From Niabella pedocola (GTDB taxonomy: Bacteria; Bacteroidota; Bacteroidia; Chitinophagales; Chitinophagaceae): 64,000 nt of DNA. Positions 24,592 through 32,538 of the stretch are shown piece after piece. Both the position numbers and the translations under genes were made by a program. Where the stretch lies: assembly GCF_021044425.1 (NCBI RefSeq), contig NZ_JAJNEC010000003.1, positions 62,001 to 126,000 of the forward strand, written 5' to 3'. Position 1 is the first letter of the stretch; every line of letters starts with the position of its first letter. Below the pieces are notes generated by a model. The model had not been told where the DNA came from and made no database searches. It worked only from the letters and a program-made list of their open reading frames with translations.

Positions 24592-25905
24592 TTACCCGTT
24601 GTTCGGGTTCACCGGAGCCGGATATCCCTTTTCTTTTAATGCTGCAATGGGAACATATGCCTCTTTTTTACCCTTTACCGTACGCGTAACCGTGCCCTTG
24701 TTTGCCTTTTGCTCCCTGTTGCGGTCCTTGATAGCACTGTTCGAATCGGCGTCTGCATTGATGTCGAAGGTAGCGATAGGTTTTCCCCGACTGTCCATAT
24801 TCATTTCCCGGATCGATGTATTAAGCGCCATCTTTTCCTGGCTGGATAACTTTGAAAAGTCAACTCCGTGGGTTTCTAAAATCCGCTTTGCTTCGGCAGG
24901 CGTATTGGTACCACGTTCATAAATATCCCTGTAAATAATCAGATTGCCGTCTTGTGCAACAATTGTTTCATAGCGTAATTCTACAGGGATGGATTGGTTT
25001 AACTGGACGGTTTTCGTCTTCGTTTTTGCATTTTCAAATAATTTTATGCTGTCGGCCGGCAGCGGAGTACCGGATATCCGGGCTAATAACATCGTGAAAT
25101 TCTGGATTTGGCCGTTTGTGAGGCCCACGCAGCCGTGAGAGGCAAAATCGCCCAGCTTCTCAATTGCCTTGCCACCGTGTATCAATGATGGCAATCCGAT
25201 CGGGATTTTGATCAGCCCCAGGGGATTGAGTTTGCTGCCGGCAGCAACCTTCCGGCCTGGCTGAAACTTTCCTTTCACCCATGCTTCGTCGGGGGGCGTC
25301 CAGGTGGGGTTAAAGATGATTTTTTCTGCAGCCCGCATACCGGTGGGCAGTGGAAATTCTGGATAGCCAACACCAATACGGTAGGTTTGTACGAGTTTGC
25401 CTTGCTGGTACACATCCATCCGGAAAGCAGGGGCATTTACTACAATACGGGTATCTGCCGGTATTGCGTTTGGTCTGGTTGGTAACAACCCTGCAATATT
25501 GCCCTGCGCATACCGCCTGGCGATCAACTGAAGTAGCCCCTTCGTTTTTTCATCACCGATTATTTTTTTTATTTCTTCCAGTGCGGATTGGCTTGCCTGG
25601 CGGGCTGAGCCGAAGCTATTGCCTTCTTCTGTGAGTGCGGCTACATAGCTGCCGGATACGGATTTTAATTGCTGTAATTGCTGTTTTGTAAGCTTTAGTT
25701 CTGATTGAAGCGCTGTTTCGAAGCCCTCTTCAAAGAATAATGCATCCAGTACCGGTAAGGTAATTCCGATGTTCTCTGTATTCGGGGCCTGGGCGGCCTT
25801 CGTTACCTGCGCTACAGGAATTTTCGACTCCTTATCTCTTTTTTCACGGCAGCTCGTGAAGAAAAATAAAATACCGGCACACAGGCATAAATATATTTTG
25901 TTCAT
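24592..25905 (-). CDS. L,D-transpeptidase lipoprotein (YkuD/ErfK family)
   Basis: Cell-envelope enzyme predicted to cross-link peptidoglycan or attach proteins to it. ATG 25905 gives a lipoprotein signal with lipobox FFTSC (Cys about residue 19). The YkuD catalytic domain lies near residues 135-280, with VGYPEFPLPTGMR, HGGKAIEKLGDFASHGCVGLTN, and the active cysteine at C259. The family usually has SHGCIRL or SHGCVRM; here the arginine is replaced (SHGCVGL). The C-terminal 150 residues are charged and not recognised. About 290 bp of noncoding DNA lie upstream, shared with the divergent quinone reductase gene. Confidence 0.9.
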   Translation of the reverse strand: MNKIYLCLCAGILFFFTSCREKRDKESKIPVAQVTKAAQAPNTENIGITLPVLDALFFEEGFETALQSELKLTKQQLQQLKSVSGSYVAALTEEGNSFGSARQASQSALEEIKKIIGDEKTKGLLQLIARRYAQGNIAGLLPTRPNAIPADTRIVVNAPAFRMDVYQQGKLVQTYRIGVGYPEFPLPTGMRAAEKIIFNPTWTPPDEAWVKGKFQPGRKVAAGSKLNPLGLIKIPIGLPSLIHGGKAIEKLGDFASHGCVGLTNGQIQNFTMLLARISGTPLPADSIKLFENAKTKTKTVQLNQSIPVELRYETIVAQDGNLIIYRDIYERGTNTPAEAKRILETHGVDFSKLSSQEKMALNTSIREMNMDSRGKPIATFDINADADSNSAIKDRNREQKANKGTVTRTVKGKKEAYVPIAALKEKGYPAPVNPNNG

Positions 25906-26195
25906 GCTCCATTCCATAGATCGTAGTTTGTTTAATGTACAATGAAAATCATACCAGATTTTAAAAAAGAGGGGAGCCGGTTATTTGCGGGCCGTGGTAC
26001 GGGTGTTTTTGTTAATGAAACCAGAAGAGATTTATTGATCAGAAATCGGACTGCTGTATATTTTAATGGATCAACAAGATAGCCCCATTAAAATTTAATT
26101 TTATAATCCAGATTAGCAAAATCATTGCATAACTTTAATATTGAAATTATAGTAACATAAAACCGTATTGTCTTATTAGGAAAAAGGAGTGTAAT
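25906..26195. other. Divergent intergenic region
   Basis: 290 bp between the L,D-transpeptidase and quinone-reductase starts. It is AT-rich, especially 26040-26170. GGAG at 26186-26189, 6 bp before ATG 26196, is a clear Shine-Dalgarno and unusual for this genome. No other element is certain. Confidence 0.4.
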
Positions 26196-27113
26196 ATGAA
26201 AGCGATCATTGTTACAGACCAGGAGGCCGGAACAGCGGGAATGCAGCTGGAGGAGCGGCCCGAGCCAGAGGCCTCATTGAACGACGTCATTGTTCAGGTT
26301 CAGGCATCGGGATTCACCAAAGATGAACTCACATGGCCATCTACATGGATGGATCGTGCCGGCCGCAACCGGTCGCCGTCGATTCCCGGCCACGAGCTGG
26401 CGGGAGTGGTTACAGCCCTGGGCTATGGCACAACCGGGTTATCGGTAGGGCAGCGGGTCTTTGGCCTTACCGATTGGCATCGCAACGGCACGCTTGCGGA
26501 GTATGTTGCTGTTGAGGCACGCAACCTTGCGCCGCTGCCTGCCGATGTAGACTTTACAGAAGGTGCGGCGCTTGTAATGCCGGGGCTTACCGCATGGCAG
26601 GGGCTGTTTGATCACGGGCGCCTCCGGTCCGGGCAAACCGTTCTTGTACATGGCGCAGCCGGCGTAGTTGGGTCAATGGCCACACAACTCGCCCGGGCAG
26701 CCTGTGCCTATGTCATCGGCACAGGACATGCGGACGGTTGCCAGGCGGCGCTTGGTTTTGGTGCCCATGCGTATGTTGATCTTGATAACGAGCAACTGCA
26801 GGATCTAGGCGGGGTGGACCTGGTGTTTGACATTTTCGGCGGGGCGATTGCCAAACAGTCGGCAAACCTGATCCGTTCCGGAGGAACATTGGTAACCATT
26901 GCTGGTCCAACAGATGCCCGACCGGATAACGGATCCACAATCGACTTTGTTGTAGAAGCGGATCGCAGCCAATTGAGAGAAATTGTACAGCGATTCCGCG
27001 AAGGACGTTTGCAGACAAACATTGGCATCCGATCTACACTTGACGATGCCATAGCCACCTTCAATGCAACCCACCGGGTCAGTGGAAAGACGATTATTCG
27101 TGTAAGGCATTAG
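26196..27113 (+). CDS. NADP-dependent quinone/zeta-crystallin-like oxidoreductase (MDR family)
   Basis: Zinc-independent medium-chain dehydrogenase/reductase of 305 residues. The N-terminal GroES-like domain contains PGHELAGVVTALG; the Rossmann domain has the nucleotide motif VHGAAGVVGSMATQLARA near residue 150. These enzymes reduce quinones or enones with NADPH. The gene is clearly richer in G+C than its neighbours: sampled 60-base lines run from 50 to 70 percent, against 35-45 percent in the genes before it. It also has a good Shine-Dalgarno, so I infer recent horizontal acquisition. Confidence 0.88.
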   Translation: MKAIIVTDQEAGTAGMQLEERPEPEASLNDVIVQVQASGFTKDELTWPSTWMDRAGRNRSPSIPGHELAGVVTALGYGTTGLSVGQRVFGLTDWHRNGTLAEYVAVEARNLAPLPADVDFTEGAALVMPGLTAWQGLFDHGRLRSGQTVLVHGAAGVVGSMATQLARAACAYVIGTGHADGCQAALGFGAHAYVDLDNEQLQDLGGVDLVFDIFGGAIAKQSANLIRSGGTLVTIAGPTDARPDNGSTIDFVVEADRSQLREIVQRFREGRLQTNIGIRSTLDDAIATFNATHRVSGKTIIRVRH

Positions 27114-27281
27114 AAGCTCATGTGCCGGGGGACGTCGTTCCGTGATCATCGTTGTATGATCTTTGGGAACCAAGGAAATTGGGTGCAGGCATATTGAAAA
27201 TTGGAGTAGCCACTCATGTCTGGCTCTTTTTGCGCTTGCGCTCTGTTGTTTGTCTAAACGTTCAAATGCCCGGATAACTTT

Positions 27282-27581
27282 TTAATCGGCATAGGCTATT
27301 AGTCCGCTCTGGCTCTGCTCGGCCATATCCAGCAGCAGAAGTAATTTTCTTACATCTGCGTCTGCCTGCAATCTCTTTTTAAAAATATACTGCCTGATTT
27401 GCTTAATGAATTCCGCATCCAGCCTGAGGTCGGTGTAAAAATCATGCTGTAGGCCTATGACTCCACTGTTTTTCAAATGATCAAATGTTTGACGGTCCAG
27501 TCCTCCAACAAATTCCAGCCCTGCCTGCTCCGGATAATCCGGCTGGGGTTGACCATCCTGGATGATGTAAAAATCTAGCAT
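27282..27581 (-). CDS. Hypothetical protein, 99 residues
   Basis: Not recognised. ATG 27581 gives MLDFYIIQDGQPQPDYPEQAG, a plausible soluble N-terminus. It continues with LEFVGGLDRQTFDHLKNSGVI and a helical C-terminal half (AEFIKQIRQYIFKKRLQADADVRKLLLLLDMAEQ). The composition is ordinary for this genome and the protein looks genuine, perhaps a small immunity-like or regulatory protein. No partner gene is adjacent. Confidence 0.65.
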   Translation of the reverse strand: MLDFYIIQDGQPQPDYPEQAGLEFVGGLDRQTFDHLKNSGVIGLQHDFYTDLRLDAEFIKQIRQYIFKKRLQADADVRKLLLLLDMAEQSQSGLIAYAD

Positions 27582-28058
27582 TTCTGTTGCTTTAAAACAA
27601 AGAACGTTTACATGAAATAGCAAAGATAGTCTGGACGCTTTAAACCAGATGCGGAGTGTTATTTTCTGTTCTGCAATGCGCTAAAATCACAAAAAAGATT
27701 GTTGAAATCCCCCGCCCATCTTGCAGGGCTGGCGCTGCTCTTGGTTACTGTTAAACGCAAAGTACACGGAGAATACGCTAAGATCGCGAAGAAGATTGTC
27801 GAAAGCCTTACCTACCTTACAGGATTGGCGCTGCTTCCCATCATGTTAAACCGCAATGATCGCAAGGAATGTGCTGGTATTCTTACAGAGAAGACTATTG
27901 AGTTCTGAACGCAGCGTCCGTGCGCTCCGCGTGTTTTTCGGTTAAAACATATCCGCAAGTCCAAAAAGAATTAGCCTCGATCAAGAAGGAGACCATTGAA
28001 TTTTCCGCGTACCTTACAGTGAAAACCCGGAATGATTGCATCCCCCGTGAAACCACCA
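27582..28058. other. Intergenic region occupied by degenerate repeats
   Basis: 477 bp between two reverse genes. Much of it is the direct repeat listed at 27690-28025. Short forward frames here are products of the repeat and do not look like real proteins. It lies just downstream of the SPOR gene stop. Confidence 0.5.
27690..28025. repeat. Degenerate direct repeat, unit about 96 bp
   Basis: AAGATTGT(T/C)GAAA occurs at about 27696 and 27793, and the linked TTrCAGGrnTGGCGCTGCT at 27721 and 27817, a 96-bp offset. A third partial copy (ACCATTGAA then ACCTTACAG) lies near 27991-28019. In between are CGCAAAG/CGCAAGG and CGCnAAG words typical of intergenic repeats in Bacteroidota. Confidence 0.6.
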
Positions 28059-28487
28059 TTAATCCTCGCTTTCAGAATTATCGGGGCTTACTTCCACGAT
28101 ATCATTCATAATAAAAACGCCCGTCGGGAAAAAGGCGCCCAGTCTCTTCTGGTAGGCCTGGGCATCCTGCCTGGATGTAAAATTGCCCACTTTCACTTTA
28201 AAATAAGGAGATTGGTGCCACATATAAGGTTTCAGCTCCGGAAAATTCGAATAGATCTTTGTACGGGCGGCCATCGCCTCCGCCTTGTTATTGGTACTGA
28301 TCACCAGCAGCCGGTATCCGGGTGCGGTTCTTCTTTTGGATGAATTTCGGGTGGACAGGTTGTTCACTTCCGACTGCTTTTTGAGCAACAGGTCGATCCT
28401 CGGATCTTTGTACACAGCCACACCGCCCGTTTGTGCCCATAACCGGGTGCACAGGAATAGCATCAAAAGAGGTAATACGTACTTCAT
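28059..28487 (-). CDS. Secreted SPOR-domain protein
   Basis: Exported 142-residue protein. The signal peptide is MKYVLPLLMLFLCTRLWAQ. A C-terminal SPOR domain (about 57-130) has GYRLLVIS, AMAARTKIYSNFPELKPYM and YFKVKVGNFTSRQDAQAYQKRL, the two strand-helix repeats that bind denuded glycan strands of peptidoglycan, often at division sites. Probably periplasmic, bound to the cell wall. It starts near, and diverges from, a small membrane-protein gene. Confidence 0.88.
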   Translation of the reverse strand: MKYVLPLLMLFLCTRLWAQTGGVAVYKDPRIDLLLKKQSEVNNLSTRNSSKRRTAPGYRLLVISTNNKAEAMAARTKIYSNFPELKPYMWHQSPYFKVKVGNFTSRQDAQAYQKRLGAFFPTGVFIMNDIVEVSPDNSESED

Positions 28488-28652
28488 ATATTATTGCGTT
28501 ATGCGGTTACCGGTCTATCATCTGTTGGATCACTCCTCACTTCTAATAGATTGACGGATACCGGGATAAGTTGCACAAAAATAATGCTACAAATGAATAA
28601 CTTTACGCAAATAAGAACGGGAGCCCGTTTTTCCCGAAAGATAATTTGCGCT

Positions 28653-28895
28653 ATGAATGCTTCTGTTGAATATATCGGCTATTTAGCCATGGCCTTACTG
28701 GTGATCTCATTCATCCCAAAACAATTAAAGGCGATACGGATCATTAATTTTGCCGGTTGCATTTTTTTTGTACTTTATGGCATCCTGCTGGGCTGGAAAT
28801 GGCCCATCATTATTTCCAACGGATTGATCGCAGTGATCCAGCTTTACCACCTTTTTGTTAAAAAGCAGCCTCCAATCGAAGATAAAAGGGCTTGA
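28653..28895 (+). CDS. Small three-helix membrane protein, PQ-loop/SemiSWEET-like
   Basis: An 80-residue membrane protein with three hydrophobic helices (about 6-24, 31-49 and 52-68). Helix 1 ends VISFIPKQLKAIR, similar to a PQ-loop, and the arrangement matches half-transporters such as the SemiSWEET at 24186. Related small proteins are often misnamed as uroporphyrinogen decarboxylase. ATG 28653 fits the topology; the upstream open frame to 28494 has no domain pattern. Substrate unknown. Confidence 0.7.
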   Translation: MNASVEYIGYLAMALLVISFIPKQLKAIRIINFAGCIFFVLYGILLGWKWPIIISNGLIAVIQLYHLFVKKQPPIEDKRA

Positions 28896-28920
28896 TTGTG
28901 ATTTGCTTGCATTATTTTTG
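28892..28920 (+). promoter_or_regulatory. Bacteroidota-type promoter for the GT2 gene
   Basis: TTG at 28892-28894 and TATTTTTG at 28913-28920 (fits TAnnTTTG), with an 18-bp spacer. Transcription should begin only a few bases before ATG 28935, giving a very short leader. The -33 part overlaps the end of the preceding gene. Confidence 0.5.
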
Positions 28921-28934
28921 AATCTTTGCACCCC

Positions 28935-29969
28935 ATGATGCAACCATCAGTCGCTATTGTTATTCTCAACTGGAATGGTAAAAAATACCTGGAGCAATTC
29001 CTCCCGGGTGTTGTTCAAACCCATTATGCCCCGTTGCAGGTAGTAGTAGCCGACAATGGGTCTACGGATGATTCGGTTGCGTGGTTGCAACAGCATTTTC
29101 CGGAAGTTCGCATCGTCCGTTTTAGTGAAAACCACGGATTTGCAAAAGGATACAACCTGGCACTGGAGCAGGTTTCAGCCGATTATTACCTGCTGCTCAA
29201 CTCCGATGTACAGGTTACAGAAGGCTTTATCGGGCCCCTGCTGGAGCTGTTGGAGTCCGATGCCTCGCTGGCCGCCTGTCAGCCCAAGATCCGTTCCTAC
29301 AACCATCCTCAATACTTCGAATACGCCGGAGCGGCCGGCGGGTGGATGGATCATTATTGTTATCCTTTTGCCAAAGGCCGGGTCTTTGATTTTACGGAAA
29401 CAGATGAAGGACAGTACGATGTTTCTGCGCCCATATTTTGGGCCAGCGGTGCTGCATTATTTATCCGCTCAAAGGTCTATCACGAAGCCGGGGGGTTCGA
29501 TCCGTATTTTTTTGCGCACCAGGAGGAGATCGACCTCTGCTGGCGTATCCAGCTGCTGGGATACGGGATCCGCTCCTGTCCGCAATCGGTTGTTTACCAT
29601 GTCGGCGGTGGCACCCTTCCAAAAGGCAATTCTTTAAAAACCTATCTTAATTTCCGCAACAACCATATCATGATGTACAAGAATATGTATGGCTGGAGGC
29701 GGCTATATGTAATTTTTCTAAGAGCAGTACTGGATGGGGTTTCAGCTTTTAAAAGCCTGCTGGGCGGAGATGGCGGTTATTTTGTTGCGGTTGCCAGTGC
29801 CCATCTTTCCTTTGTAAAGTGGATGCTGGTAGATCAGAAAAAAAGCATCTTTCCCAAAAACAAAAAAGGCAATTTAGAAGGATTGCTCAAAAAGAACATT
29901 GCATGGGCCCATTTTGTCAAAGGGAAAAAAAAGTTCTCGGAAATTGTTGACAAAGAAGTGACAAATTAA
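28935..29969 (+). CDS. Family 2 glycosyltransferase (rhamnosyltransferase-like)
   Basis: GT-A fold enzyme of 344 residues that adds sugars to surface polysaccharide or lipid carriers at the membrane face. Motifs in order: VVADNGSTDDSVAWL (nucleotide binding), ENHGFAKGYNLAL, LLLNSDVQVTE (the metal-binding position, NSD instead of DXD), and HQEEIDLCWR near residue 198, typical of the WbbL/rhamnosyl group. It is a single gene with its own predicted promoter; ATG 28938 is an alternative start. The acceptor cannot be told. Confidence 0.88.
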   Translation: MMQPSVAIVILNWNGKKYLEQFLPGVVQTHYAPLQVVVADNGSTDDSVAWLQQHFPEVRIVRFSENHGFAKGYNLALEQVSADYYLLLNSDVQVTEGFIGPLLELLESDASLAACQPKIRSYNHPQYFEYAGAAGGWMDHYCYPFAKGRVFDFTETDEGQYDVSAPIFWASGAALFIRSKVYHEAGGFDPYFFAHQEEIDLCWRIQLLGYGIRSCPQSVVYHVGGGTLPKGNSLKTYLNFRNNHIMMYKNMYGWRRLYVIFLRAVLDGVSAFKSLLGGDGGYFVAVASAHLSFVKWMLVDQKKSIFPKNKKGNLEGLLKKNIAWAHFVKGKKKFSEIVDKEVTN

Positions 29970-30012
29970 TGAATAGATCCTTATTTTTGCGACACAATAT
30001 TACTGATATAGA

Positions 30013-30255
30013 ATGGAACATAATTTCGACGTTGAGCAAATAAAAGAGCAGGAATACCAGGAAGAATTGAAGCAAAGCCAGAAAAAGGATTTCAAATTCA
30101 GCTGGGTTTCTACTTCTGCCTTTTTATTTTACCTGACTTTTGCATGCCTCATCCTGTTTACCTGGGGAGGTTGCTACCGTCTTTATACGAAGCGTTTTGA
30201 AAAGCCGAGTGTTCAGGTTCAGGAGAGCACTCTGTATACTCCAAAATATAAATAA
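30013..30255 (+). CDS. Hypothetical small membrane protein
   Basis: An 80-residue protein with an acidic/glutamine-rich N-terminus, one transmembrane helix (about 34-56, STSAFLFYLTFACLILFTWGG) and a short basic tail. I see no known family. A TATTTTTG element at 29982-29989 is a likely -7 box. It lies just upstream of the tRNA pair. Confidence 0.7.
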   Translation: MEHNFDVEQIKEQEYQEELKQSQKKDFKFSWVSTSAFLFYLTFACLILFTWGGCYRLYTKRFEKPSVQVQESTLYTPKYK

Positions 30256-30273
30256 AAAAAATTGCTGATTTTT

Positions 30274-30303
30274 TTTGCAGTTAAAAAAAATCCCTTATCT
30301 TCG
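30274..30303 (+). promoter_or_regulatory. Promoter of the tRNA-Gly gene
   Basis: TTTG at 30274-30277 and TATCTTCG at 30296-30303 (one mismatch to TAnnTTTG), 18-bp spacer, about 55 bp before the tRNA. Confidence 0.55.
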
Positions 30304-30357
30304 CAACCCCTTAAGTAACAAGCCAATACTTAAGAAAAGCAAAAAGTTCTTATTCAT

Positions 30358-30430
<73 letters not shown>

Positions 30431-30442
30431 CATAGAAAAAGG

Positions 30443-30468
30443 TCCTCTCAATAGAGAGGATTTTTTTT
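30443..30468 (+). terminator. Intrinsic terminator after tRNA-Gly
   Basis: Stem TCCTCTC / GAGAGGA with loop AATA, followed by eight T residues. It lies 12 bp after the tRNA. Confidence 0.9.
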
Positions 30469-30527
30469 GGGCTCCGGTCCTCCTGTATATTCGGGAGCCG
30501 GTTACCGGAAACAGTTCTTACATTATT

Positions 30528-30613
30528 GCCCTGGTGGTGGAATTGGTAGACACGCAGGACTTAAAATCCTGTTGGCAGCAATGTCAGTGCGGGTTCAAGT
30601 CCCGCCTGGGGCA
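30528..30613 (+). tRNA. tRNA-Leu (UAA)
   Basis: An 86-base class II tRNA with a long variable arm. Acceptor GCCCTGG pairs with CTGGGGC including two G-U pairs, discriminator A. The anticodon stem-loop is CAGGA CTTAAAA TCCTG, giving anticodon UAA. The T loop is GGGTTCAAGTCCC. CCA is not encoded. Confidence 0.97.
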
Positions 30614-30620
30614 CATAAAG

Positions 30621-30654
30621 GCCTTGCGATCAGATGATTTGCAAGGCTTTTTTT
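30621..30654 (+). terminator. Intrinsic terminator after tRNA-Leu
   Basis: Stem GCCTTGC (30621-30627) / GCAAGGC (30641-30647), loop of 13 bases, then seven T residues. Confidence 0.9.
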
Positions 30655-30985
30655 ATTTACCCCTGTATCAGATTTTTGCCGCTTTTTTAATCTGCTGTAT
30701 CAGCATTTCCCTCTTTATAAATGTGGCGATCAATGATGGCTGTTTGCACAGTACCAGGCACACAATTATTTATTTAAACGTAAAAGATTTACTCAGCATC
30801 GTCTTCTCCGCCTATTTTGCATTTTACATTAACCGAGAGCGGCGCCATCCTGCAAGGTGCCCCAGGGTTTCATCCCATTGTTTATATCCAAGCTTAAGCC
30901 CTGTTTTTAAAGGCCGGCTGCAATTGAATCACCTGTTTGGTGCCTGTTATTTTCCAATGACCGGATTATCAGTTATTTTTGTTGG
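30655..30985. other. Intergenic region with no supported gene
   Basis: About 330 bp between the tRNA-Leu terminator and the M20 gene. No gene is supported. TATTTTTG at 30974-30981 is a good -7 element, ending only 4 bp before ATG 30986, so the M20 mRNA may be leaderless or nearly so. Confidence 0.5.
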
Positions 30986-32179
30986 ATGACGGATAAAATA
31001 CAATTGCTGGCAAAGCAGTTTGCACCGGAGTTGATCGAAGTGCGCCGGTACCTGCATGCACATCCAGAACTGAGTTACCAGGAGTACGAAACTTCAAAAT
31101 ACATACAGGCTCGTTTAACAGATCTTGGTATTCCCTTCGAAGTAAAAGCGACCACCGGGGTGATCGGATTGCTAAAGGGGCGCAACCCGGAGAAGAGAGT
31201 GATCGCCCTGCGGGCGGATATGGATGCACTGCCCATCCAGGAATTGAACGAAGTCAGCTACCGCTCGGTTCACGAAAATGTGATGCATGCCTGCGGACAC
31301 GATGTGCATACCGCCTGTTTACTGGGTGCGGCAAAGATCCTGAACGAAATAAAAGATACATGGGAAGGAACGGTTAAACTGATCTTTCAGCCCGGTGAAG
31401 AAAAAAACCCGGGAGGTGCCAGCCTGCTGATAAAAGAAGGTGTATTGGAACATCCGGCTCCCGCAGCGATATTCGGGTTGCATGTACACCCGGGGCTCGA
31501 AGTGGGCAAACTCAGCTTCCGTGGCGGAAAGGTGATGGCCAGCGCTGATGAACTTTATATTACTGTAAAAGGAAAAGGAGGCCATGCAGCCGCTCCCAAT
31601 GTATGCATCGATCCGATCCTGATCGCATCCCACCTGGTGGTGGCGCTGCAACAGGTGATCAGCCGGCGCAATAACCCGCAAAACCCGACGGTATTGTCCA
31701 TTACCGCAATTAACGGGGGCACCACTACGAATGTGATCCCGGATGAGGTAAAATTAAAAGGAACCTTCCGTGCCATGAATGAACAATGGCGGTTTGAGGC
31801 CCACGATATCATACGAGGTATTGCTGAAGGTGTGGTGAACGGGATGGGAGCGAGCCTGGACCTGCATATCGATGTAGGGTATCCCAGCGTATATAACAAT
31901 GAAGCACTTTCTGCACAGGCCGCGGAATTGGCGGTAGCATATGCCGGCGCTGCGCAGGTGGGCGAAACGGAGATCCGTATGGGGGCCGAGGATTTTGGAT
32001 ATTATACCCAACAGATACCGGGCTGTTTTTACCGGCTGGGCGTGATGAACGTAGCACAGGGGATTACTGCCGGTGTGCATACTCCCCGGTTTAATGTGGA
32101 CGAAAATGCAATTGAACTGGGAATGGGGATGATGGCCTGGCTGGCTGTTGCCACCGATTTAACAAAACTGAAGGGATAA
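30986..32179 (+). CDS. M20-family amidohydrolase (N-acyl amino acid/hippurate hydrolase type)
   Basis: Cytoplasmic metal-dependent hydrolase of 397 residues that removes acyl groups from amino acids or peptides. Metal-binding motifs: MHACGHDVHTA near residue 98, PGEEKNPGGA near 139, and a C-terminal HTPRFNVDE. A dimerisation domain lies at about 185-300 (GGHAAAPNVCIDPI). The substrate is not predictable. A -7 element abuts the start. Confidence 0.93.
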   Translation: MTDKIQLLAKQFAPELIEVRRYLHAHPELSYQEYETSKYIQARLTDLGIPFEVKATTGVIGLLKGRNPEKRVIALRADMDALPIQELNEVSYRSVHENVMHACGHDVHTACLLGAAKILNEIKDTWEGTVKLIFQPGEEKNPGGASLLIKEGVLEHPAPAAIFGLHVHPGLEVGKLSFRGGKVMASADELYITVKGKGGHAAAPNVCIDPILIASHLVVALQQVISRRNNPQNPTVLSITAINGGTTTNVIPDEVKLKGTFRAMNEQWRFEAHDIIRGIAEGVVNGMGASLDLHIDVGYPSVYNNEALSAQAAELAVAYAGAAQVGETEIRMGAEDFGYYTQQIPGCFYRLGVMNVAQGITAGVHTPRFNVDENAIELGMGMMAWLAVATDLTKLKG

Positions 32180-32214
32180 TCCGTGACCGCATTGCATCAT
32201 TCAAAAAAAGCATC

Positions 32215-32478
32215 ATGATTAGAGCAACAATCGCCGGGGTATTCTTTACTATATGCTCCTTAACCGCCGCCGGACAATCGAAAAGTGACTCTTCAAAAAC
32301 GGCGCGTGATTTTTTGATCGAGCAGGAGGAAAGTCATGGCAAGCATCCGGATAGCCGGAACCGGAACCGGATCGAAAATATTAAATCGGAAAAAGACGGC
32401 TCGTCTGCAACGGAGCAGGTAACCTCAAAGAAAAAGAAAAAATGTTGTTTTCTTTTTTGCCGTAAAAACAGGAAATAA
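32215..32478 (+). CDS. Small secreted basic protein
   Basis: An 87-residue protein with a signal peptide (about 1-20, ending TAAGQ). The mature part is hydrophilic (Lys, Glu, Ser, Arg) and ends in a strongly basic segment with three cysteines (KKKKKCCFLFCRKNRK). No family recognised. It starts 35 bp after the M20 gene and may be read with it. The tail could bind membrane or nucleic acid; that is a guess. Confidence 0.6.
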   Translation: MIRATIAGVFFTICSLTAAGQSKSDSSKTARDFLIEQEESHGKHPDSRNRNRIENIKSEKDGSSATEQVTSKKKKKCCFLFCRKNRK

Positions 32479-32538
32479 AAGCAGTGGCCTTTCGTCCGGG
32501 ATAACCGGCTGCAGCGTCTGCTGGATGAATGATACTGG

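Noticed and set aside
27699..28111. Short forward open frames at 27.7-28.1 kb
   Set aside because: They lie in degenerate direct repeats and resemble one another only because of the repeat.
30534..30989. Forward open frame of 151 codons
   Set aside because: It runs through tRNA-Leu and its terminator, so it cannot be a real gene.
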